Shown here: positions 1-8,777 of the stretch, piece after piece
How positions within the stretch are numbered: position 1 is the stretch's first letter
How the letters are laid out: the number at the start of each line of letters is the position of its first letter
Source: an uncultured Prevotella sp.
GTDB taxonomy: Bacteria; Bacteroidota; Bacteroidia; Bacteroidales; Bacteroidaceae
Length of the DNA: 34,589 nucleotides
Direction: 5' to 3'
Assembly (NCBI GenBank): GCA_905373605.1
Contig: CAJPTO010000004.1
Span: forward strand, 1 to 34,589
The notes under the pieces: generated by a model
The model's database searches: none
Seen by the model: only the letters and a program-made list of their open reading frames with translations
What the model was told of the DNA's origin: nothing
Translations under genes and position numbers: made by a program

Positions 1-14
1 GAAATAAAAATAAC

Positions 15-22
15 TACATTTG
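15..22 (+). promoter_or_regulatory. Bacteroidetes -7 promoter box upstream of SusC pseudogene
   Basis: TACATTTG matches the Bacteroidetes sigma-70 consensus TAnnTTTG exactly. The matching -33 element would lie outside the window. If used, it gives a leader of about 185 nt before the SusC start at 213. A one-base-short variant (TATTTTG) is also present at 82-88, so the actual start site is uncertain. Confidence 0.45.
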
Positions 23-212
23 CGGATGACTAATCCTTAAGCAGACACGTACTTAAAAAGTGGTCTACATAGTAACATTCTTATTTTGTAGGTAAAAAAC
101 CAGGTTTCTTTTTCACGCCTTGAAACCAGACAAGTGCCCTTTCCTGTACATGTTTTTGGGGAAATTATCACAGACCAACCAAATAAAGAAGTCAAAAATA
201 GATGAAATTTTT

Positions 213-3200
213 ATGAACAGAAAACTACTTATGTGTTTGGCCACACTGTTTCTGTGCGTTAGTGCAGTCGTGGCGCAAACCAAAATCTCAGGAACAGTGG
301 TTTCTGACGGCGATAACGAGCCGGTTATTGGCGCCACCGTCACGGTGGTAGGCACCAAGACGGCGGCCGTTACCGACATCGACGGCCACTTCTCACTAAC
401 GACCGACGTTACCAACCCTCAAGTGACAGTGAGCTACATCGGCATGGTGACACAGACATTGAAGGCTACAGCCAACATGCACGTGGCACTTAAGGCCAAT
501 GCACAAGTGCTTAACGAGGTGGTTGTGACAGGACTTACGCGCACCGACCGCCGCCTGTTCACCGGTGCCACCGACAAAGTGGATGCCGAGAAGGCCAGAT
601 TGAGCGGCGTTGCCGACATCAGCCGCTCGCTTGAAGGGCAAGCAGCGGGCGTTTCGGTGCAAAACGTGAGCGGAACTTTCGGCACGGCACCCAAAATTCG
701 CGTGCGCGGTGCCACCTCCATCTACGGAAGCAGCAAGCCACTTTGGGTGGTAGACGGCGTTATTATGGAAGACGCGGCCAACGTTGGTGCCGACGACCTG
801 GCCTCGGGAAACCCCGAAACACTCATCTCCTCGGCCATTGCCGGCCTTAACGCCGACGACATCGAGAGCTTCCAAATCCTGAAAGACGGCTCGGCAACCT
901 CCATCTATGGTGCGTGGGCTATGGCTGGCGTTATCGTTGTCACCACAAAGAAAGGCAAACAGGGACAAGCACACCTTAGTTATACGGGTGAGTTCACCAC
1001 CAGGCTCGTACCATCGTATGGCGATTTCGACATTCTCGACTCCAAAGAGCAGATGGGCATTTACCGCGAGCTGGCAGAGAAGGGGTGGCTTAACCTCTCG
1101 GAGGTGCTAAACGGCAGCGAATATGGCGTTTATGGCAAGATGTACGAGCTGATGAACAAATACGACCGCCGCACAGGGCGTTTCTTGCTCGACAATACAC
1201 CCGAGGCACAAGCCCGATACCTGCAACAAGCCGAGTTCAGAAACACCAATTGGTTTAAGGAACTGTTCTCGCCAAGCATCATGTAGAGCCATTCGGTGAG
1301 CCTAAGCGGAGGTACGCAAACCACCAACTATTATGCTTCGTTCAGCGCAATGCTCGATCCGGGATGGTACAAGCAGAGCAACGTGAACCGTTACACGCTC
1401 AACGTGAACTTAACGCAGAACATATCCGACAAATTGTCGTTGAACCTCATCGGAAGTGCGGCATATCGTAAGCAACGCGCGCCGGGAACGCTCGGGCAAG
1501 ACGTAGACGTGGTGGGCGGAGAAGTGAAACGCGACTTCGACATCAACCCTTATTCCTACGCTAGCAACACGTCGCGCGTGCTAGACCCCAACGAATATTA
1601 CGTTTCCAACTTCGCCCCGTTCAACATTTTCAACGAACTGGATAACAATTACATCGACTTGGAAGTGATAGATGCGAAGTTTCAGTTGGAACTGAAGTAC
1701 AAACCCATCAAGGGATTGGAGCTTTCGGCACTCGGAGCTTTCAAATACGCCAGCTCTACACAGGTGCACAAGGTGGAAGACAACTCCAATCAGGCTATGG
1801 CTTACCGCTCAATGGCTAACGGGATTATACGCGATGCCAACAAATACCTCTACAACGACCCTTCCAACCCCTACAACCTGCCCATATCGGTGTTGCCTTA
1901 CGGCGGTTTTTACCACAAGGGCGACAACCGCATGAGCGATTACGACCTGCGAACGACGGCCAATTACAACCACACCTTCAACGACAAGCACATCATGAAC
2001 CTCTTTGCAGGTATGGAAGTGAAGAGCATCGAACGCCAACGCAACGCCTTTGAGGGGGCAGGATTGCGGTATGATGCCGGCGAAGTGCCGTTCTACATCT
2101 ACGAATATTTCAAGCGTGCCGTTGAAGCAGGCAACCCTTACTACACCATTACGCCCACCAATTCGCGCAGTGTGGCCTTCTATGGCAATGCCACATACAG
2201 CTATAAAGGCCGCTATGTGTTCAATGGGACGCTGCGTTATGAAGGTTCCAACCAGATGGGACGTGACACTAACGCCCGTTGGATGCCCACATGGAACATG
2301 TCGGGCGCATGGAACGTGCACGAAGAAAACTGGTTTGGCAAGCTAGCACCCCTTTCGCGGCTCACGCTTCGCGCATCTTACAGCCTTACGGGTACGCCTC
2401 CCGATGCCTCTTACAGCAACTCCACGGCCATCATCAAGGCATCTACACCCTTCCGTCTTTTCGCCGAAGACCAAGAACCCCAACTGGCGATAGACGAATT
2501 GGCCAATGCCAACCTCACATAAAAACGAGCTTAACTTGGGCTTCGACGCATCGCTTTGGAACAACAGGCTGGGCATCACCTTCGACTTCTACACCCGAAA
2601 GAACTTCGATGAGATTGGGCCAATGGTGACACCAGGCATCGGCGGACAGATATTACGTGCCGCCAACGTGGCCGAAATGAGTTCGAACGGCGTGGAACTG
2701 AGCCTTTCTTCAGTGAACATGAAGAACAAATACTTCTCGTGGACAACCAGTTTCATCTACGCTTACGCCAACACAGAGATAACGAAGCTGTTCAATCAGG
2801 GCAACGTGATGGACCTCGTTAGCGGAAACGGATTTGCCAAACGCGGTTATCCCGCCCGTGCCTTGTTCTCCATTCCTTTCGTTGGTCTCAACAATGAGGG
2901 CGTTCCCCTTGTACTTAACGAGAAAGGTGTGGTGTCGGCCGACGACTTCAACTTCCAAGAACGCACCCTTACCAACTTTCTGCAATACGAAGGCCCCACT
3001 GATCCACGCTTCACTGGCTCACTTGGCAACATGTTTACCTATCGTGGGTTCAGGCTAAACGTGTTCCTGACCTACGCTTTCGGCAACGTTGTGCGCCTCA
3101 CGCCCAAGTTCCGCGCACGCTACAACGACCTCAACTCTATGACCAACGTCTTTAAGAACCGCTGGACAAAGCCGGGAGAGGAACTACAAACAAACGTGCC

Positions 3201-3519
3201 TGGCATCATCTCGAAAGACCAATACATGGCCAACACCAACATTCGCTACGGCTACAACGCCTACAACTACACCAACGTGCGCATTGCCAAGGGCGACTTC
3301 ATCAGGCTGAAGGAGATTTCTCTGGCCTACGACCTGCCCGCACAATGGTTGCAACACGCCGTAGTGAAGAACATCTCGCTGAAATTGCAGGCCACAAACC
3401 TATTCTTGCTTTATGCCGACAAGCGACTGAACGGGCAAGACCCCGAATTTTACAACGTCGGCGGTGTGGCTTCGCCTATGCCAAGGCAGTTCACACTAAC
3501 ACTTAAACTCGGACTTTAA
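213..3519 (+). pseudogene. SusC/RagA-family TonB-linked outer membrane transporter, disrupted
   Basis: This was a SusC-type TonB-dependent transporter, which imports glycans or peptides across the outer membrane with a SusD lid. The start at 213 gives a clean signal peptide (MNRKLLMCLATLFLCVSAVVA, then Q). A carboxypeptidase-regulatory-like domain follows (GTVVSDGDNEPVIGATV), then the plug (VRGATSIYG, PLWVVDGV) and a beta-barrel ending in a typical LTLKLGL. The gene lies in three pieces: 213-1286 ends at an in-frame TAG, 1287-2522 continues in the same frame, and 2506-3519 continues in the +1 frame after a small deletion near 2519. Joined, they make about 1100 residues, normal for the family, so nothing large is missing. 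SusD follows 12 nt later. A longer TTG start at 120 is possible but would bury the signal peptide. Sequencing error cannot be excluded for either lesion. Confidence 0.88.
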
Positions 3520-3531
3520 ACCCTTACGCAG

Positions 3532-5103
3532 ATGAAAGTCAACAAAAACATAGCGCGCTTGTCGCTCTTTGCCCTTGCACTTGCCTTGGTTTCGTGCAAC
3601 GACTTCTTAAACAAGTATCCCGACAGCCGCATGGACCTGAAAAATCCCTCGGAGGTGAGCCAGCTTCTTGTCAGTGCTTACCCCGCGGCACACCCCGCTT
3701 ATCTCACCGAAACCTTTTCAGACAACACTGATGAGCAGCTCCACAGCAACTGGAGTGCGTTCGACAGGTTCCAAGAGCAGGCGTATAACTGGAAAGACAT
3801 CGACGAAGTGCGCAACGCCGAAACGCCTTACCAACTCTGGGAAGCCCATTACACCGCCGTTGCCACAGCAAACGAAGCCATCGCGCACAGCAATGGCGTG
3901 AAAAATCCTAACGATTACGATGCTCAATTGGGCGAAGCGTTGCTTTGCAGGGCCTTCGCCATGTTCCAATTGTCAACTGTGTTTTGCCAAGCCTACGACA
4001 AAACAACCGCACAAAACAACTTAGGGCTGCCATATCCCACAGAACCCGAGAAAGTTGTGGGAAGATTGATGGAAAGAGGTACGTTGGAACAGCTCTATGC
4101 CAACATTGAGCGCGACCTGCAGCAGGGACTGTCGCTCATCGACGGCAAATACGCACGCCCCAAGTTCCATTTCACCCGACAAGCTGCCTATGCTTTCGCC
4201 ACCCGATTTTACCTTTACGCCCAAAAATACGACAAAGCCGTGCAGTATGCCAACTTAGTTTTGGGGAACAATCCCACACAACTGCTGCGAAATTGGGCAG
4301 AATGGAACAGGCTTGGCGGAAGTGGCAACGTTCAGCCCAACGCTTTTGTGAAAGCTTCCAACCAAGCAAACATCCTTTTGTTGCCCGTACCATCCGAGTG
4401 GGGCGTTATCAGCATCCCTGTTTTGGCAGGAAGCAAGTATGCGCACGGGCAATTGTTGAGCCGAACAGAGACCTTACAGGCACCAGGTCCGTGGGGCGAC
4501 AGTGGGAATGAGATGCAATACACCGTCACGTTCAACAATGGCGTGTCTAAGTTCGCCCTGCGAAAAGTGCCATACGTGCCGCGCGTGCTGGATGTTGCCG
4601 CTGGAATTGGCATCCCCTACAGCGAGTTTGCTGTGTTCAACACCGATGCCACCCTGCTCGAAAGGGCTGAAGCCCACGCCCAGGCTGGCCATTACACCGA
4701 GGCCTTGAGCGACATCAACGCCGAACTGACGGCATTCACGAAGAAGAAAACGCAGCTGACACTCGACCAGATACGCGACTTCTATACATCGCTGGCATAT
4801 TACACACCCCTGAAACCCACTCCGAAAAAGGCACTGCACCCTCTTTTCGAGATTGAAAAGACCACACAAGAACCCCTCTTGCAATGCATCTTGCAGTTGC
4901 GCCGCCTTGTAACCATCCACGAAGGCTTAAGGCTTCAAGACGTGAAACGCTACGGCATAACACTCTATCGCAGGCAAGTGGACGAGCTAGCGCGCGTAAC
5001 CGCTGTTACCGACTCGATGAAAGTGGGCGACCCGCGACTGGCCATACAGCTGCCACAAGACGTAATTTCGGCTGGAGTAACGCCCAATCCTCGTAACAAA
5101 TAA
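3532..5103 (+). CDS. SusD/RagB-family outer membrane lipoprotein
   Basis: SusD proteins are surface lipoproteins that bind the nutrient and cap the SusC barrel. The first 22 residues form a lipoprotein signal ending at Cys22 (LALVSC, then NDFLNKYPD, a very typical SusD start). The middle has the helical TPR-like layout of the family (LWEAHYTAVATANEAI, LLCRAFAMFQLSTVFCQAYD), and the C-terminus ends with the common TPNPRNK. At 523 residues it is a normal length. It lies 12 nt after the broken SusC gene and 16 nt before the metallohydrolase, so it is in the same operon. It appears intact although its partner is broken. The substrate cannot be read from the sequence. Confidence 0.93.
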   Translation: MKVNKNIARLSLFALALALVSCNDFLNKYPDSRMDLKNPSEVSQLLVSAYPAAHPAYLTETFSDNTDEQLHSNWSAFDRFQEQAYNWKDIDEVRNAETPYQLWEAHYTAVATANEAIAHSNGVKNPNDYDAQLGEALLCRAFAMFQLSTVFCQAYDKTTAQNNLGLPYPTEPEKVVGRLMERGTLEQLYANIERDLQQGLSLIDGKYARPKFHFTRQAAYAFATRFYLYAQKYDKAVQYANLVLGNNPTQLLRNWAEWNRLGGSGNVQPNAFVKASNQANILLLPVPSEWGVISIPVLAGSKYAHGQLLSRTETLQAPGPWGDSGNEMQYTVTFNNGVSKFALRKVPYVPRVLDVAAGIGIPYSEFAVFNTDATLLERAEAHAQAGHYTEALSDINAELTAFTKKKTQLTLDQIRDFYTSLAYYTPLKPTPKKALHPLFEIEKTTQEPLLQCILQLRRLVTIHEGLRLQDVKRYGITLYRRQVDELARVTAVTDSMKVGDPRLAIQLPQDVISAGVTPNPRNK

Positions 5104-5119
5104 CAAAAATACGATCATC

Positions 5120-6010
5120 ATGAAGAAGTTTTTATATATGGCCGCTTTTGTAATCCTTTGCTGTGGCGCAAGCTTGTCTTCGTGCAACGACGACAAATTG
5201 GGCGGCGTGTCTATATTCAAAACCGACGCGCCCAAAAAACGCGATGCCCTGGAACAATGGTTATATCTCAACTATACGATGCCTTATAACGTTGATTTCA
5301 TGTATAAGCTGGTGAAAGGACAGACAGACTTCACGTATAACTACGTGCCGGCCGACTCGGCTAAGACGGCTAAGCTGGCCATTATCACTAAGTTTATCTG
5401 GTTCGACCCTTATACAGAGGTGGCAGGACTTGACTTTCTCAAAGAAAACGTGCCGCGCATCATCGTGGCTGTGGGAAATCCGGGATACACACGCTACAGA
5501 ACAGAGGTGGTGGGCAGCGCAGAGGGTGGCTATAAGGTTACGCTGAGCAAGGTGAACGCACTTACCGAAGATTTGCTGAAAGACTATCGAAGCATGAATG
5601 GCTTCTACTTCCACACCATGCACCACGAGTTTATGCACATCTTAAACCAGAAACAACCCTACGACAAGTCGTTCGAAGAGATTTCACGACCCGACTATGT
5701 TAGCGGAAACTGGACTACCATTCCCGAAAAGCGTACCTATCAGCTTGGCTTCGTGTCGCCTTATTCGATGGACAATCCCGATGAAGACATCGCAGAGCTT
5801 TATTCCATCTACGTTACCAGCACGCCACAAGAGTGGAACAACATCATCAGCAATGCCGGAAACAATGGTGCAAACACCATTAACAGAAAGGTGGACTTTG
5901 TGCGGAAATACATGAAAGACTCGTGGGGCGTTGACATCGAACTGCTGCGCAACGCCATTCTGAGGCGCGGGTCGCGGATTTCGAAGCTCAACCTCAACTC
6001 CTTGAAGTGA
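5120..6010 (+). CDS. Substrate import-associated zinc metallohydrolase lipoprotein
   Basis: This is a 296-residue lipoprotein (signal ending at Cys22, LSSC then NDD) with the zinc-protease motif HEFMH at residues 169-173. A downstream acidic segment DEDIAELYS (221-229) could supply the third zinc ligand. This matches the family of metallohydrolase lipoproteins that sit beside SusC/SusD pairs in Bacteroidetes. They probably cut a peptide or peptide-like substrate at the cell surface or in the periplasm before uptake. It follows SusD by 16 nt in the same operon. The catalytic His-Glu and His are all present, so this gene looks functional. The real substrate is unknown. Confidence 0.85.
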   Translation: MKKFLYMAAFVILCCGASLSSCNDDKLGGVSIFKTDAPKKRDALEQWLYLNYTMPYNVDFMYKLVKGQTDFTYNYVPADSAKTAKLAIITKFIWFDPYTEVAGLDFLKENVPRIIVAVGNPGYTRYRTEVVGSAEGGYKVTLSKVNALTEDLLKDYRSMNGFYFHTMHHEFMHILNQKQPYDKSFEEISRPDYVSGNWTTIPEKRTYQLGFVSPYSMDNPDEDIAELYSIYVTSTPQEWNNIISNAGNNGANTINRKVDFVRKYMKDSWGVDIELLRNAILRRGSRISKLNLNSLK

Positions 6011-6059
6011 GAAAGGCGGCAAGCATATAAGAAACAACAAACGAATAAAGAACAAAAAA

Positions 6060-6461
6060 ATGAAAAAGGCTTTTTTCATATTCATAGCGGTGGCGGCATT
6101 GGCCTTGCAATCGTGCCTTCACGACAACAAGACGGTGTTCGACGAGCCTGCTGCCGAACGGTTAGACAAGGCTGTGGCCGACTACACCGCGCTGACTTAT
6201 CCCTCGGGCATCGTGCTCATTCCTGCCTCAGTGAAAGAGGGAAACCTCTTCGGAGAAGGAAGCGGCAGCATGATTTTCACCTGGGACGAAGACACACAGC
6301 GCGCAGAAGCATCGGATGGCGGCCAAATTGAAGGGCACGAGGTGGACTCTTTCTTTGGTGTGGCCTACGGAGAAAACCTGCAACCGCTCACCACTCCCGA
6401 CGGGAAGTACGTATACGCCTTTATGTTAGAGGCTATCGAACACATGACGAAAATTAAATAA
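6060..6461 (+). CDS. Short lipoprotein, N-terminus resembling DUF4302
   Basis: This 133-residue lipoprotein has its signal ending at Cys19 (LALQSC). The mature start (LHDNKTVFDEPAAERLDKAV) resembles DUF4302 lipoproteins, which often follow the metallohydrolase in this type of uptake locus. As I recall them, full DUF4302 proteins are several hundred residues long, so this one may have lost most of its middle and end. After about residue 48 I recognise nothing. It lies 49 nt after the metallohydrolase and 6 nt before the BACON gene, and so belongs to the same operon. It could instead be a distinct short family that shares only the N-terminus. Confidence 0.6.
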   Translation: MKKAFFIFIAVAALALQSCLHDNKTVFDEPAAERLDKAVADYTALTYPSGIVLIPASVKEGNLFGEGSGSMIFTWDEDTQRAEASDGGQIEGHEVDSFFGVAYGENLQPLTTPDGKYVYAFMLEAIEHMTKIK

Positions 6462-6467
6462 ACACGA

Positions 6468-7538
6468 ATGATGAGTAAGTTCATAACCATATTCCTTTCC
6501 ACGGCACTGCTATGCCTAGCCGTGGCATGTGGAAACGACGACGACGAACGGCCCGAATATGCAGAGGGGCTGAAGGTGGTAAAGGCGCAAACGCTCTTTG
6601 GTGTGCTTGGCGGCACGCAAGAAGTGACCTTGGCCGCTGCTCCGGCGCAGGCTTACACCAAAGCAACGTGGCTTAAAGTGGAACAAAAGGCTGAAAACAT
6701 AAGCCTCACAGCCGAAACAAACCAGAGCATGGAATCAAGAAACGCGCTCTTGGTGCTCAAGAACCAGCAGGGCGACTCCATCGCCATCAACATTCATCAG
6801 GAGGGCATATCGTTTGGATTGCCCACTGGGGAAGAAATCCTCATCGGCGACGAGCAAGCCAAACGCTCGCTGCTCATTTCGGCCAACGTACCTGTTGAGT
6901 ATGGCGCAACGCAGAGTTGGATTAAGGTGAGCCAACAAAACGGCAAACTAGAAGTGGAGATTGAACGGAACACTACGGGCAAACCGCGCGTGGGATGGCT
7001 AACGGCAACGGCTGCTGGCATCATCGACTCGCTTCAAGTGGTGCAGGCATCGCTGGCTGATGTGGTGGGCGAATACGTGCAAACGGCCTTGATGCGCAAC
7101 GAAAATCGCGACTTGGTGGAGAAAACCACCAACGTGCGCATTGAAGCCAAAGGCACACGGCAGGCCAATTTCATCGTAGACGAGAAGTATGTGTGGGAAG
7201 TGGCGTTCACACCTGGCAAGGGCTTCGAGATGAAAAACGGAAAAGTGGTGAGCAAAAAAGAGATAAAACCCGGAGTGACGGAGTATCTTATCTCTGTGAT
7301 TGTGGCCAACGACTTCAGCAAAGAACACGAAACGATGATTAACGGCACGCAAGAGAGTGTGTCGTTGGGCTTCGACAACGAGGGCAACTTGGTTTTCCGA
7401 GAGTCGCAAAAACTTAACAACGAGCAGACTTTCGCCTCGTATGGCTGGAACAGATACACCACTAACCAGCCCGTGCAAAGTGCATTCCAAGGCATTGGCG
7501 AGGTGTATGTGCAACCAAAACTCACACGTAAGCCTTAA
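6468..7538 (+). CDS. Lipoprotein with two BACON-like domains
   Basis: This 356-residue lipoprotein has its signal ending at Cys21 (CLAVAC, then GNDDDERPE). Two BACON-like repeats are visible: residues about 35-113 (ATWLKVEQ ... SRNALLVLKN ... INIHQEG) and about 118-195 (TQSWIKVSQQ ... KPRVGWLTAT ... LQVVQA). BACON domains are small beta-sandwiches in Bacteroidetes surface proteins, thought to position proteins at the cell surface or bind glycans or mucin. The remaining C-terminal part (about 200-356) is not recognised. A second ATG directly follows the first (6471), so the start is uncertain by one codon. It is the last gene of the uptake operon; a strong terminator starts 31 nt after the stop. 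Confidence 0.8.
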   Translation: MMSKFITIFLSTALLCLAVACGNDDDERPEYAEGLKVVKAQTLFGVLGGTQEVTLAAAPAQAYTKATWLKVEQKAENISLTAETNQSMESRNALLVLKNQQGDSIAINIHQEGISFGLPTGEEILIGDEQAKRSLLISANVPVEYGATQSWIKVSQQNGKLEVEIERNTTGKPRVGWLTATAAGIIDSLQVVQASLADVVGEYVQTALMRNENRDLVEKTTNVRIEAKGTRQANFIVDEKYVWEVAFTPGKGFEMKNGKVVSKKEIKPGVTEYLISVIVANDFSKEHETMINGTQESVSLGFDNEGNLVFRESQKLNNEQTFASYGWNRYTTNQPVQSAFQGIGEVYVQPKLTRKP

Positions 7539-7568
7539 CTTAGAGGCATACGCTTGACAAGACATGAA

Positions 7569-7618
7569 GGCTGGTTCTAAAAAATGCTGCAAACGATTTT
7601 TTAGAACTAGCCTTTTTT
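7569..7618 (+). terminator. Rho-independent terminator of the SusC/SusD operon
   Basis: A 17-bp inverted repeat (GGCTGGTTCTAAAAAAT at 7569-7585 against 7596-7612, one G-T wobble) with a 10-nt loop is followed by six T at 7613-7618. It lies just after the BACON lipoprotein. Confidence 0.93.
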
Positions 7619-7668
7619 GATACCGCCCATTCTCTTTTAGTTACAAAACACACGCTTCTCAACGAGCC

Positions 7669-8310
7669 ATTCTAGAACTTTTCTAGGACGTTAAACCAGC
7701 AAAACACCTACACTTTCCTTATTCGCCAAACCCACATGGGTGAAGATGTGCACATAAAATGATGCATTTTGCATCATTTAGCATCGCTAGAATGTTGCCG
7801 ATGCATGTTTTTCTACCAGCTTTTTTGGGCATTTTTTACGGCTTTTCATGGCATTTTGCCTTCCTTTGTGCACCATTACCCCAACACCAACATCCCATTT
7901 TATGACCCTCACCACCAAAAACACTGCCTTTTTTGGTTCATCTTCCTTGCAATATGCTGCATTTAGCAAAGCTAAGTGATAGGAAAAGCAAAGCTAAGTG
8001 ATAGAAAAAGCAAAGCTAAGTGATAGAAAAAGCAAAGCTAAGTGATAGAAAAAGTAATGCTAAGTGATGCAATTAGCATGGTTAAATGCGGCATTTAGGC
8101 TGTTTTCAGTAGTAAAACGGGTTACTAACCGCTAATTTCCCGTTACTCAATACCACATCTCTGCCCCTTACTTCCTACGCAACCATCTCGTGCGAGAATG
8201 AATTATTTGCGACCAATGGACAATTGACGGCGCGCGAGGGCAGCCATAATGTTAAAAAACGTGCCGATTATTTTACATCTCAAGGAAAGTAACCCCCGTT
8301 CTGATTAAGT
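7669..8310 (+). repeat. Dispersed composite intergenic element, copy 1
   Basis: First of three same-orientation copies in the window. It begins with ATTCTAG (7669), 51 nt after a terminator. A conserved box at 7767-7797 (TTTTGCATCATTTAGC then a TCGCTAGAATGTTG-like part) overlaps a 10-bp hairpin at 7757-7779. A 22-bp tandem array lies at 7965-8096. The conserved 3' box (GCGAGAATGAA, TTATTTGCGACC, CATAATGTTAAAAAA, TTTTACA) lies at 8191-8278, and GATTAAG follows at 8303-8309. A few short open frames are present, but they are not preserved between copies, so it does not look coding. Confidence 0.8.
7965..8096 (+). repeat. 22-bp tandem repeat array inside element copy 1
   Basis: Six units of 22 bp start at 7965, 7987, 8009, 8031, 8053 and 8075. 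Units 2-4 are identical (AGCAAAGCTAAGTGAT then AGAAAA), unit 1 differs by one base, and units 5 and 6 diverge. There are no spacers between units, so it is not CRISPR. Confidence 0.95.
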
Positions 8311-8317
8311 CAAACGC

Positions 8318-8406
8318 CTTGTCAACTCATCTACTCGTTAACCTGTCAACTAGTCAACTCGGCACCAATAACCCACTTGTCAACTTGTCTACTCGTTAAC
8401 TTGTAA
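8318..8406 (+). repeat. Degenerate GTCAACT / CTACTCGTTAAC short repeats
   Basis: The stretch is built of ten-base-like blocks: CTTGTCAACT, CATCTACTCG, TTAACCTGTC, AACTAGTCAACTCG, and again CTTGTCAACTTGTCTACTCG TTAACTTGT. Similar low-complexity strings are common between Bacteroidales genes. It is not coding, and its function is unknown. Confidence 0.7.
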
Positions 8407-8506
8407 CGAACAAACCAACTAATTGCCTGGAAACGACCACTCAAAGCAACTCGCAAGGCCGCAAGCGTTAAATAGTTGCGCACAAGTGACCATTGGCTTT
8501 CTATAA

Positions 8507-8538
8507 TTTGGAGAGTTGGAATAAAAATTGTAATTTTG
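8507..8538 (+). promoter_or_regulatory. Promoter upstream of fabD
   Basis: A -33 TTTG at 8507-8510 and a -7 TAATTTTG at 8531-8538 are separated by 20 nt, an excellent match to the Bacteroidetes sigma-70 consensus. It implies a leader of about 230 nt before fabD, which contains a GGGC/GCCC hairpin (about 8578-8601) and no recognised riboswitch. Confidence 0.7.
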
Positions 8539-8777
8539 CAGAATGGTGAGAATAAAAAACATCCTTTAACGCAGACTGGGCTTATCGGACCACTTGGCCC
8601 GCCCCTCTTCAGCAAACGGGAGTGAAGCGAGCCGAGACATGCGCCATGAAGTGAGAGCCTGTAAACGCCTTGCCCCCTCATATGGCCAAACCGCCCGACA
8701 GCCTTAGCCAAAGTGTTGAGGACGTTGAACTCACCATAAACAATAAAAAACAATTATAACAACAAATTAAATTCGGT

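Noticed and set aside
1284..1286. TAG read as an amino acid (stop codon recoding)
   Set aside because: There is only one case, in a gene that also has a frameshift; other genes use TAG, TAA and TGA as normal stops, so pseudogene decay is simpler.
7769..7966. 65-residue frame in the first spacer
   Set aside because: It lies wholly within the element, has no counterpart in the other copies and an implausible composition.
7965..8096. CRISPR array
   Set aside because: The 22-bp units are directly adjacent with no spacers, and no cas genes are in the window.
7669..8310. Composite element as a simple MITE
   Set aside because: I found no terminal inverted repeats or target-site duplications at the ends, and all copies share orientation and position relative to terminators; not excluded but unsupported.
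8346..8753. 135-residue minus-strand frame upstream of fabD
   Set aside because: It covers the GTCAACT repeats and the fabD promoter and leader; no recognisable domain.
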